The position numbers and the translations under genes are program-made. From assembly GCA_030611625.1 (NCBI GenBank), contig JAUWPK010000030.1:1-14482 (forward strand): a stretch of DNA of 14,482 nucleotides, read 5' to 3'. Within the stretch, counting starts at the first letter, position 1; each line of letters starts with the position of its first letter. Below are positions 1 through 6,566 of the stretch, piece after piece. This stretch comes from Promethearchaeum sp. GTDB taxonomy: Archaea; Asgardarchaeota; Lokiarchaeia; Sigyniarchaeales; Promethearchaeaceae. The notes under the pieces were generated by a model. It searched no databases and was not told the origin of the DNA. It was given only the letters and a program-made list of their open reading frames with translations.

Positions 1-528
1 GAAGGAAAAACATCTGTACCTGGGTTATTTGCTGTTGGAGAGTCCACTTTCACTGGACTTCACGGAGCAAATAGGTTAGCAAGCAATTCATTGCTGGAAG
101 GTCTTGTTTGTGGCCATGAATGTGGGAAATATATAGGTCAAAACTATAAAGATATACCAGTAAATAATTTAGAAATTAAAGAATGGATTTGTGGTGATGT
201 TAAAGATTCCAAAGAAGCATTTGTAATAACTTCAAACTGGCAAGAAATTCGTTCTACAATGCAGTATTATGCCTCAATTATTCGTTCAGACAGTTTTCTT
301 CTACGTGCTAGACATCGGATTACACTTTTTCATGATGAGGTAAATTCCTATTATTGGAATTTTAAAATAACTAGTGATTTAATTGAATTACGTAATCTTT
401 TAACTGTTGCGCGCTTGATTGTAGAGAGTGCGATGGCACGTAAAGAAAGCCGAGGTGCACATTATACTCTTGATTACCCCAATAAAGCAGATGTTATCCG
501 AAACACGATATTGAAAAGATACTGGTAA
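1..528 (+). CDS. nadB: L-aspartate oxidase, C-terminal part (truncated by window start)
   Basis: FAD enzyme that oxidises L-aspartate to iminoaspartate, the first step of de novo NAD synthesis, passing its product to quinolinate synthase NadA. The frame is open from base 1, so the first 175 visible residues are the C-terminal end of a protein that is usually about 500-540 aa. Visible residues 7-31 hold the FAD-binding signature PGLFAVGE followed by GLHGANRLASNSLLEGLV; the Arg in GANR (visible residue 25) matches the substrate-binding Arg of the E. coli enzyme as I recall it. Residues about 75-175 are the C-terminal helical domain, with the family motifs ELRNL, ARKESRG and HYTLDYP. A TTG at 91 lies inside the conserved motif and is not the start. 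The gene converges on the DUF998 gene with 6 nt between stop codons. nadA and nadC are not in view. Identity is very secure. Confidence 0.96.
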   Translation, partial: EGKTSVPGLFAVGESTFTGLHGANRLASNSLLEGLVCGHECGKYIGQNYKDIPVNNLEIKEWICGDVKDSKEAFVITSNWQEIRSTMQYYASIIRSDSFLLRARHRITLFHDEVNSYYWNFKITSDLIELRNLLTVARLIVESAMARKESRGAHYTLDYPNKADVIRNTILKRYW

Positions 529-536
529 TTTTTTTT
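529..536 (+). terminator. T8 tract, likely nadB terminator
   Basis: Eight T residues directly follow the nadB stop codon. Archaeal RNA polymerase commonly terminates at such U-runs without a hairpin. The run overlaps the stop codon of the convergent gene at 535-537. This is inference from composition only. Confidence 0.4.
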
Positions 537-1227
537 AATTTATATCTGATTCAATTATTTCTTTCTTTAACCCTCCATAAGATTGAGTTAAAAACATGAG
601 AATCTGAACATAAATAACTATTTTTTGAGCAGTTACATCAACGATTAAATTTACAGATATAATTTTATATAAGATTAGTAAATAGACAAATTGCACAAGC
701 GCACATCCAATAAAAACAAAGGCATATGAAGGTAACAATGTTTTATCTTTAAGAATTACAATAGAATATAAGATCCCCATCAATAAGATTGACAAAAATG
801 CAATATATTGGAATACAAAATGAGAAATATAAGCCCATTCAAGATCTTTTGGTGTGCAACCAACAACTATAAAACAGATTCCAGCAATAATTCCAAAAAA
901 TGATGCGATCCTTGAAATATAACCTTTATTTTCTGCAGTATTTATTGTGTTATCAAATGCAAACACAAATACTACTATAGAAGCTCCTACTAAAACCATG
1001 GAAATGCTGAATAACCACATTGAAACGAGATTTGATATTCCAGAATATGCCTCTGTCATACCTAAATCACTAAACATATTTTGGAAAAAAGAATATCCAT
1101 TAGTAGTCGAATCCTCACGAGTTCCTCCAGGATAAAAGAACATCGCAATAATTGTAAAGATAAAAAACTGTATGATTCCAATGATTGTAATTACATAAGC
1201 ATTCTTTTTTGATAATGTTCTTTTCAT
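535..1227 (-). CDS. DUF998 family multi-pass membrane protein
   Basis: Integral membrane protein of unknown function. From the ATG at 1227 it is 230 aa with about six hydrophobic segments, near residues 11-32, 66-91, 103-124, 131-158, 166-189 and 200-217. Family-type landmarks are FYPGG after TM1 (31-35), the loop NMFSDLGMTEAYSG (50-63), GCTPKD between TM3 and TM4, and QSYGGLKKEI after the last helix. A TTG at 1236 would add three residues, but the ATG gives the usual short basic N-terminus (MKRTLSKK), which also suits a cytosolic start. It lies 148 nt downstream of the OsmC gene on the same strand with a strong T-tract between, so it is probably a separate transcript. A T-rich TATA-like stretch sits about 38 nt upstream of the ATG. 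DUF998 assignment is from pattern recall; no catalytic residues can be proposed. Confidence 0.8.
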   Translation of the reverse strand: MKRTLSKKNAYVITIIGIIQFFIFTIIAMFFYPGGTREDSTTNGYSFFQNMFSDLGMTEAYSGISNLVSMWLFSISMVLVGASIVVFVFAFDNTINTAENKGYISRIASFFGIIAGICFIVVGCTPKDLEWAYISHFVFQYIAFLSILLMGILYSIVILKDKTLLPSYAFVFIGCALVQFVYLLILYKIISVNLIVDVTAQKIVIYVQILMFLTQSYGGLKKEIIESDIN

Positions 1228-1339
1228 AAGAAACAACCAGTAATATTGTCTATCTTCTGATTTTTATTAAAAATTGCTAATTAGCTTCACATATTAGAAA
1301 TTCATAATTAAGAACTATTGAAACAATTAGAGAATTAAT

Positions 1340-1353
1340 AAAAAAAAAAAAAA
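1340..1353 (-). terminator. T14 run downstream of the OsmC gene
   Basis: Fourteen consecutive A on the + strand, read as T14 on the minus strand, 22 nt past the OsmC stop codon. It is the longest homopolymer I noticed in the window and fits a hairpin-independent archaeal terminator. It also argues that OsmC and the DUF998 gene are not one simple operon. Confidence 0.5.
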
Positions 1354-1375
1354 TTGCAAATAATAACGTAATTTC

Positions 1376-1882
1376 TTATTCGGATTTTCTATATTTGAAA
1401 GAAGGTTTAATAGCTGAAGCTCCACCAAAATTTGTAATCACTGGACAATGGGTAAATACTTTCTCCATTAATTCATTAATTTTTTCTTCTGGCGCAGGGC
1501 TTTTTATTCGAATAACTGGTTCAACTTTATCATAACCCGGTAACATATTTTCATCAAGTCCAAAAATTGCTCCAAGATTTATGTGCCCACGGCTGAATAC
1601 TTTCATTTCATCTATCTGAACATCCATAATTTTTGCCCAAAATTTGGTAACTGCAATGATACATGCCCCAATTGAGCCTAAAATAGCTAATAGAGGACTA
1701 GGTCCCATATCGGTCCCATCCAATCCTGGTGGCGCGTCAATAACCACTAAGTGTGGTTTTGCACCCATCTTAATTTCAACTTGCATTCCATCTTTCAACA
1801 TTGTGCATTCAACATTGAAATTCTTTTCGCCTTTTGTTATATCGGCTTTGATATTATCATAGGTTTCTTTGAAACTAGGCAT
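1376..1882 (-). CDS. OsmC/Ohr family thiol-dependent peroxidase
   Basis: Small cytosolic protein of the OsmC-like superfamily, which reduces organic or inorganic hydroperoxides with a pair of cysteines. It is 168 aa. The two expected redox cysteines are present: Cys74 in GSIGACIIAVTKFWA at the start of the long central helix, and Cys146 in THCPVI near the C-terminus. The motif DGTDMGPSPLLAILGSIGAC is the usual family signature before the first cysteine. The basic residue that normally activates the peroxidatic Cys is not obvious to me. The start is the ATG at 1882 with no clear Shine-Dalgarno. The gene is the first on the minus strand after a divergent intergenic region and ends before a T14 tract. 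It could be a YhfA/DUF-type OsmC relative rather than true OsmC or Ohr; the substrate cannot be read from sequence. Confidence 0.88.
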   Translation of the reverse strand: MPSFKETYDNIKADITKGEKNFNVECTMLKDGMQVEIKMGAKPHLVVIDAPPGLDGTDMGPSPLLAILGSIGACIIAVTKFWAKIMDVQIDEMKVFSRGHINLGAIFGLDENMLPGYDKVEPVIRIKSPAPEEKINELMEKVFTHCPVITNFGGASAIKPSFKYRKSE

Positions 1883-2186
1883 ATTTTTTCATCTTCAATT
1901 TTTTTCTAATTTTCAAATAATAATTCATTATTGATTTAAAAACAATTACCTTTATTGATAATTTTATAAAAATTTTTTGCGATTTCTTCATCAAATTTCT
2001 ATAAATTGAAAAAAATAAAATATAAATCCATAAATAAAATCAATATAATGTCTGAATTGCTTCTTTCTTTAGGAAATATTGATCAATTACAGTAAAAAAA
2101 TTTTAAATTTTATTCCATTATGATCATTAAACTATCAAAAAGCATACTAAACAAATATTTATAAACTAGTTCTCTTCTATTTCAGA
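1883..2186. other. Divergent intergenic region between OsmC and surface-protein genes
   Basis: 304 bp, extremely AT-rich, with no convincing gene; the longest AUG-led ORF noticed is about 15 codons at 2049. It must hold both divergent promoters. A clear TATA box for the rightward gene is at 2158-2165. No equally clear box is seen for the leftward OsmC gene. I see no tRNA, riboswitch or direct repeat in it. Confidence 0.6.
2158..2165 (+). promoter_or_regulatory. Archaeal TATA box TTTATAAA for the surface-protein gene
   Basis: TTTATAAA is a near-consensus archaeal TATA box. Its centre is about 25 nt upstream of the ATG at 2187, the distance normally found between TATA centre and transcription start. 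The mRNA therefore probably begins at or within a nucleotide or two of the start codon (leaderless), consistent with the absence of a Shine-Dalgarno sequence. Confidence 0.65.
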
Positions 2187-3824
2187 ATGCTTTTGATTAA
2201 AACTCGATTTCTAAAAATAATTTCTGTTATATTGTTATTTTGTATATTCTTTAGCATCAACTTATCTCAAAATGAAAATTATATAAATACTAAAGTGAAT
2301 AAACAGAATTTTGAATTAGACTTTCAAATTCCAAAGAAAAGTGCTTCTTCAATTGTAGCGGACCATTCTATAGTCAATAAAATAAGAAATAATGATATTC
2401 TAGATTCCGCAATTAATGCATCTAAAGAAAACTTACATATTGCTTATGGCCATACTTCTCATGGTTCTCAACTAATTACAGGAATGAATGGTCTTATTCC
2501 ATTTAAAGAAAATCTTGGTGGGACATCAGACCTATATGAATGGAATGATGGCCCTACAGAGGGAGAATTAGATATTGATGATTATTTCGTTTCAGGAGAT
2601 TTAGGACACAATGGAGATTTAGCTTGGGAATCTTCTACCCGTACATATCTTGATGATGGAAATCATAATGATGTAAATGTAGTAATATGGTCATGGTGTG
2701 GTGGAGTTTCTGATAATACCGAAGAAGGCATCAATATTTATCTAAATGCAATGAATCAATTAGAATTTGATTATCCGAATATCCATTTCGTTTATATGAC
2801 TGGACATGCAGACGGTACTGGTGAAAATGGGAACCTTCATATCCGAAATCAACAAATTCGTGATTATTGTATAGAAAATAGCAAAATTCTCTATGATTTC
2901 TATGATATCGAATGTTACGATCTTGATGGAAACTATTACGGAGATAAAAATGTTACTGACAACTGTGATTATGATAGTGATGGAAATGGAAGTAGAGATT
3001 CAAACTGGGCTTTAGAATGGCAAGGAACACACACAGAAGATGTTGACTGGTACGATTGTACTCCCGCTCACTCACAAGCATTAAATGGTAATCAAAAGGC
3101 TTATGCTATTTGGTGGTTATGGGCTCGCCTCGCAGGATGGAATGAAATAAATACCCCAGTTTTATCACCTATCACCCCCAACCCAAGTTTCACTGGAAAA
3201 ATTTATTTAAATTGGACCGAAAGTATAGATTCTGATAATTACACTATTTATCGTGATTTTTCTTATATCAATGGCTATAAAGATAGTTTGATAGAAATTG
3301 GTATTACTGAGGAAACCTATTTTAATGATATTGTATCTGTTGATGCTGAATATTATTATGCAATATGTTCATCTAATGAAACAGGATCCTCAGATTTCTC
3401 AAATTGTGTTAGCGTATCGGTAGAATTCCCAAATCCGACCCCTCCGACATTAGAACTTATATCTTCAAATCCAAGTAATACTGGAGAAATTTCTCTAAAT
3501 TGGACTAGTAATTCAAATAGTCTTCAATATAGTATTTACAGGCACTCTTCTCTAATAACAGAATTAAATACTAGTGTATCTAATATATTTCAGACTTCAA
3601 CAACAGAATATTCAGAAAATATCCTATCTCAAGGAAATTTTTATTATGTAGTGACTACTACAACGGTGAATGGAACTTCGGATATTTCAAATTGTGTTTC
3701 AGTTCTTATTGATTTTTCATATAGAAGCCCAGTTTCTATTGGACTTAGAATTGCCGGTATTACTTTTGGAGTTTTAGCATTGTTGGCTGTTGGAGTAGGA
3801 GTTTATAAAAAGAAGCAAAAGTAA
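2187..3824 (+). CDS. Secreted, membrane-anchored SGNH/GDSL-like putative hydrolase with two Fn3-like modules
   Basis: Predicted cell-surface protein of 545 aa. Residues 1-27 form a signal peptide (basic MLLIKTR, then a hydrophobic core). Residues about 80-318 form one globular domain with GHTSHGSQ (88-95), VVIWSWCG (165-172), YMTGHADG (203-210), AHSQALN (294-300) and WWLWARLAGW (309-318); I recall this layout from uncharacterised environmental proteins with an SGNH-hydrolase-like fold, but no substrate is known to me. Residues 261-271 (DYDSDGNGSRD) look like a DxDxDG calcium loop. Two fibronectin-III-like repeats follow (about 322-413 and 416-510), each with a SxNWT strand, YxIYR, YYxxxC/T and SNCVSV. 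Residues about 517-540 are a single transmembrane helix ending in KKKQK, giving an outside-facing, C-anchored topology. At least eight N-x-S/T sequons suit an N-glycosylated archaeal surface. It has its own TATA box and is probably leaderless. The enzymatic role is inference. Confidence 0.75.
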   Translation: MLLIKTRFLKIISVILLFCIFFSINLSQNENYINTKVNKQNFELDFQIPKKSASSIVADHSIVNKIRNNDILDSAINASKENLHIAYGHTSHGSQLITGMNGLIPFKENLGGTSDLYEWNDGPTEGELDIDDYFVSGDLGHNGDLAWESSTRTYLDDGNHNDVNVVIWSWCGGVSDNTEEGINIYLNAMNQLEFDYPNIHFVYMTGHADGTGENGNLHIRNQQIRDYCIENSKILYDFYDIECYDLDGNYYGDKNVTDNCDYDSDGNGSRDSNWALEWQGTHTEDVDWYDCTPAHSQALNGNQKAYAIWWLWARLAGWNEINTPVLSPITPNPSFTGKIYLNWTESIDSDNYTIYRDFSYINGYKDSLIEIGITEETYFNDIVSVDAEYYYAICSSNETGSSDFSNCVSVSVEFPNPTPPTLELISSNPSNTGEISLNWTSNSNSLQYSIYRHSSLITELNTSVSNIFQTSTTEYSENILSQGNFYYVVTTTTVNGTSDISNCVSVLIDFSYRSPVSIGLRIAGITFGVLALLAVGVGVYKKKQK

Positions 3825-3861
3825 AAAATGAAAATAGAAGAAAAATTAGAAATATTATATA

Positions 3862-4230
3862 ATGATAAATGTAAAATCCGATATAGAAAAGATTATTTTG
3901 CATTTCAGACATAATAATCGGCAATACATCCTTTTTTCTTTAATATCTGATACAAACACATATTTATATTTAAAACATGAAAAGGAAAACATTATTTCAC
4001 TGCTATATGGAGATAAAATTTATCCTAAAATTCAGTCTCTTCTAAATGAATATTCTACTAAATGTATCGAGTGTGAATTAGGGTCGTTAATTGAGGGCGG
4101 AGTTTCATATGATGATTCGGATCTGGTTGAATTTAATTTATCAAAATCAAAAGCTAACCATATTTTGGATGATATAAAATTAAATACAAAAATTATAAAA
4201 GAAAAAATTGAAATTGTGGGTTTTAAATAG
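3862..4230 (+). CDS. Hypothetical protein, 122 aa, upstream partner of the Taw2-like gene
   Basis: I do not recognise this protein. It is 122 aa, soluble, with no signal peptide or membrane helix. The N-terminal half (residues about 8-50) reads as alternating strands and helix (KIILHFRHNNRQYILFSLI), and the C-terminal half is helical and charged (SKSKANHILDDIKLNTKIIKEKIEIV). Cys68 and Cys71 are close together (TKCIECELG) but no second pair is present, so a metal site is not supported. The start is the ATG at 3862, because a stop codon lies in frame five codons upstream. The gene begins 37 nt after the surface-protein stop and ends 9 nt before the Taw2-like ATG, so it is probably co-transcribed with the latter. 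An overlapping 28-codon ORF starts at 3828 in another frame. The ORF is real by length and tight spacing, but function is unknown. Confidence 0.65.
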   Translation: MINVKSDIEKIILHFRHNNRQYILFSLISDTNTYLYLKHEKENIISLLYGDKIYPKIQSLLNEYSTKCIECELGSLIEGGVSYDDSDLVEFNLSKSKANHILDDIKLNTKIIKEKIEIVGFK

Positions 4231-4234
4231 GGGA
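4230..4234 (+). promoter_or_regulatory. Possible Shine-Dalgarno of the Taw2-like gene
   Basis: GGGGA overlaps the last base of the upstream TAG stop and ends 5 nt before the ATG at 4240. Among the starts I checked it is the best SD-like site, and the overlap suggests translational coupling of the two genes. Confidence 0.4.
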
Positions 4235-4239
4235 TATTA

Positions 4240-5100
4240 ATGAAATTTAAAAAAATGCTTAAGATCGAGCTTAAAAAGAATGAAGATTTTCCTGAAAACT
4301 TGTTAGATTTATTACCTCGAGGTTACCAAGAACTAAACCATATTGCAATTTTAAACTTAAAACCTGAAATACGAATTTATGCTCAAGAAATTGCTGAATC
4401 AATGCATAAAATCTTACCAGCTCTTAATGCAATTTGGCAGCGAACGGGTAAAATCGAAGGAAAATATAGACAACCACAGGGATTGGCTCATTTATGGGGA
4501 GATAAAAAATCAGAAATAATTATTACTGAGAATCATGTGAAATATAAATTTGATTTTACAAAGATTATGTTTGCAAAAGGGAATGTTACAGAAAGAAGAA
4601 TTTTACCTACAAGAATTAAAGAAGGAGAAATAATAATTGATATGTTCGCAGGCATAGGTTATTTCTCTTTAGGTATGGCAAGAACTAAAAAGCCAAAAAA
4701 AATCTATTCTATTGAGTGGAATCTTGTATCATTCAATTATCTATGTGAAAACATTCAATTAAACCACGTTGATTCTATTATTACCCCCATTTTTGGAGAT
4801 TGTAAAGAAATATTAAAAGATTTTGTTAAAGAAAACGAAATTCGCGCAGATAGGATTATTATGGGTTTATTACCCGCCCCTATTGATGCAATTCCATCCG
4901 CATTATCAGTGATCACAGATGGGGGCGTAATAGTATATGAAGGAATAGAAGGTAAAGAATCAACTGAGCTCTTTGAACAATTTTCAAAAATTGCAAACCA
5001 AGAGGGTTTCCTCACAATTTTAATTGAACGTAGGATTGTTAAAATATATAAACCCCATCTTTACCATGTAGTTATCGAAATTTTAGTTAAAAAAAATTAA
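4240..5100 (+). CDS. Taw2/Trm5-family class I SAM-dependent tRNA-modifying enzyme, probably Taw2
   Basis: In archaea, Taw2 transfers the 3-amino-3-carboxypropyl group of SAM to 4-demethylwyosine at tRNA-Phe G37; the related Trm5 methylates G37. The 286-aa protein has the full Trm5/Tyw2 layout. The N-terminal domain (1-115) contains LLDLLPRGYQELNHIAILNL (21-40) and the linker FAKGNVTERR (111-120). The Rossmann domain has motif I DMFAGIGYFS (134-143), an acidic ribose-binding position in SIEWN (E159), and GDCKE (186-190). Where Trm5 carries the catalytic N-[LP]-P motif, this protein has GLLP (209-212, in DRIIMGLLP), the change expected of the aminocarboxypropyl transferases. The C-terminus KIYKPHLYHVVIEI (268-281) is typical. 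The start is an ATG with an SD-like GGGGA, 9 nt after the 122-aa gene. A Trm5-like methyltransferase role is the main alternative; the motif-IV residue favours Taw2. Confidence 0.85.
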   Translation: MKFKKMLKIELKKNEDFPENLLDLLPRGYQELNHIAILNLKPEIRIYAQEIAESMHKILPALNAIWQRTGKIEGKYRQPQGLAHLWGDKKSEIIITENHVKYKFDFTKIMFAKGNVTERRILPTRIKEGEIIIDMFAGIGYFSLGMARTKKPKKIYSIEWNLVSFNYLCENIQLNHVDSIITPIFGDCKEILKDFVKENEIRADRIIMGLLPAPIDAIPSALSVITDGGVIVYEGIEGKESTELFEQFSKIANQEGFLTILIERRIVKIYKPHLYHVVIEILVKKN

Positions 5101-5138
5101 TTGAGAAAATTTGAAAAAAAATTACTTTCTACGAAAAA

Positions 5139-5145
5139 TTTTTTT
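5139..5145 (+). terminator. T7 tract after the Taw2-like gene
   Basis: Seven T in a TTTTTTTAATTTT context 39 nt past the stop codon. It is a plausible U-tract terminator of the 3862-5100 unit, but the same AT-rich stretch could be part of the next gene's promoter. Confidence 0.3.
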
Positions 5146-5183
5146 AATTTTAACCGCGAACTATTTATAGGGAAATATAGATA

Positions 5184-6566
5184 ATGACCAAAAAAAATTC
5201 CAATACTAAATCAATCGTATTTGACTATTCTCACAACAATACACTAACTCTTGAATCTCCAAGTTATGCAGATTTTACCGAATTTTTATTTGGGTCTTCA
5301 TTTTCATTAGGTAAAATCCAAGCAGGTTTTACAAGTGTTGAAAAACTCAGGAAATATAAAATGTGTGTTATAGGTGGTCCCCGAGAAACCGTATTTCAAC
5401 CAAACGAAATAGAAGTAATTGTCAATTATGTTAAAAATGGGGGTTGTCTTTTAGTGATCAACGATGAAGGCGGAGATTATGGGACAAATACAAATTTAAA
5501 TGAATTAACAAGAAATTTTGGCTTTGAATATAATTCCGATATCATTTTCGATTCCATGAATTTTGTCTCTCGACAGAATCGTGTAGTAATAAATGAATTC
5601 GAACCCCATCTAATTACGCGAAATATTGATAGCATAGTACAATCAAGCGCTTGTAGTATCAAATTATTAGATTATATTGAAGCTGATGAAAATATAGATG
5701 CTATTCCAATATGTAAAACAAGTTTAAATAGTTTTCATACAATTTGGAATGGAAAAGAATGGGAAGAAGAACAAGATGCACCAAGAAGTATAATGTCGTT
5801 GGCTTTAAATTATTATAAAGGAAGGGTAATTGCTCTAACTACAGTTTCAATGTTTTCTTCATTATCTTCAACTTATGGCTTTTTTGCTTTGAATAATCAA
5901 GAGCTAATTGCAAATATCTTTATGTGGCTTTTAGATACATCGAGCAATAAAAAAGGATCTAAATTGATCAATATTAGTTTAGATTATAATTTATTTAGTT
6001 GGATTGAAAAATTGGTTCAAAAAGAGAGAAAATGGAGAAATTCGGATGATATTATTAATTTTGCTTTAAAATATATTAAGGATAATTATAAAGATGTTTT
6101 ACAAAAAATGGAAAAAGATCGGGAAAATTTACATATTGAAAGACAAAAGCAAAATGGAGAATTCCAAACAGAATCTGTCGAAAATGTTCAAGACCAAGAA
6201 GAAAATTACATTCGTACAGAAATAGGAACAGGATCTGCAAAAGATTTAACTGAAATAATGCAAAGTCTTTCAGAAGTTACCCGAGGAGAAGTCGGTAAAG
6301 ATTTTGACATTAAAAACCTAGAATTCGAGATATCGGAAGGTAAGGCAAAAGTTGTAAAACCTAAAAAACTCAAATCCCTAAAAATCCCTGAAGATAATCA
6401 TAAAATTATTAAAAAGAAAATTAAAAAAGGAGCCAAGAATCCACTAAAATCTAAAGCAGATAAAGTTATAGACGAAGCTTTGAAATCATTAGGTTCTTTT
6501 GATGAATTTTCTAAAAAACTCCAAGAATTCAAAACATTAGTTGATGATGATGAACCCGTAGTGTAG
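5184..6566 (+). CDS. IFT52/GIFT-like domain protein with RHH-like segment and Lys-rich tail
   Basis: A 460-aa cytosolic protein with no signal peptide or membrane helix. Residues about 8-252 form an alpha/beta (Rossmann/GATase1-like, DUF4350/GIFT-type) domain: SIVFDYSHNN at strand 1, CVIGGPRE (61-68), EVIVNYVKNGGCLLVINDEGG (76-97), TNTNLNEL (101-108), FGFEYNSD (112-119), KGRVIALTTVSMFS (212-225), IFMWLLD (245-251). The spacing of GPRE, GG, EGG, NxN, YG/FGxxxNxD and MFS matches what I recall of the N-terminal domain of eukaryotic IFT52. Residues about 261-304 have a ribbon-helix-helix pattern: strand INISLD, helix NLFSWIEKLVQ, turn KWRNSDD, helix IINFALKYIKDNY. Residues 305-390 are charged and probably disordered or coiled, 390-425 are Lys-rich, and 425-450 are helical. 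In-frame ATG at 5184 is the only good start. The function is unknown; no catalytic triad is apparent. The stop codon abuts the convergent HAD stop. Confidence 0.7.
   Translation: MTKKNSNTKSIVFDYSHNNTLTLESPSYADFTEFLFGSSFSLGKIQAGFTSVEKLRKYKMCVIGGPRETVFQPNEIEVIVNYVKNGGCLLVINDEGGDYGTNTNLNELTRNFGFEYNSDIIFDSMNFVSRQNRVVINEFEPHLITRNIDSIVQSSACSIKLLDYIEADENIDAIPICKTSLNSFHTIWNGKEWEEEQDAPRSIMSLALNYYKGRVIALTTVSMFSSLSSTYGFFALNNQELIANIFMWLLDTSSNKKGSKLINISLDYNLFSWIEKLVQKERKWRNSDDIINFALKYIKDNYKDVLQKMEKDRENLHIERQKQNGEFQTESVENVQDQEENYIRTEIGTGSAKDLTEIMQSLSEVTRGEVGKDFDIKNLEFEISEGKAKVVKPKKLKSLKIPEDNHKIIKKKIKKGAKNPLKSKADKVIDEALKSLGSFDEFSKKLQEFKTLVDDDEPVV

Noticed and set aside
3828..3914. 28-codon ORF (MKIEEKLEIL...) starting 3 nt after the surface-protein stop and overlapping the 122-aa gene in another frame
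   Set aside because: Too short to judge, and no evidence that it continues into the 122-aa frame by a frameshift. It may just be chance in A-rich sequence; a homologue carrying both parts in one chain would change this.
5162..5170. TATTTATAG as TATA box for the GIFT-like gene
   Set aside because: It is centred only about 18 nt before the ATG, so transcription would start inside the coding region; a more upstream T-rich stretch near 5139-5150 may serve instead, but neither is convincing.
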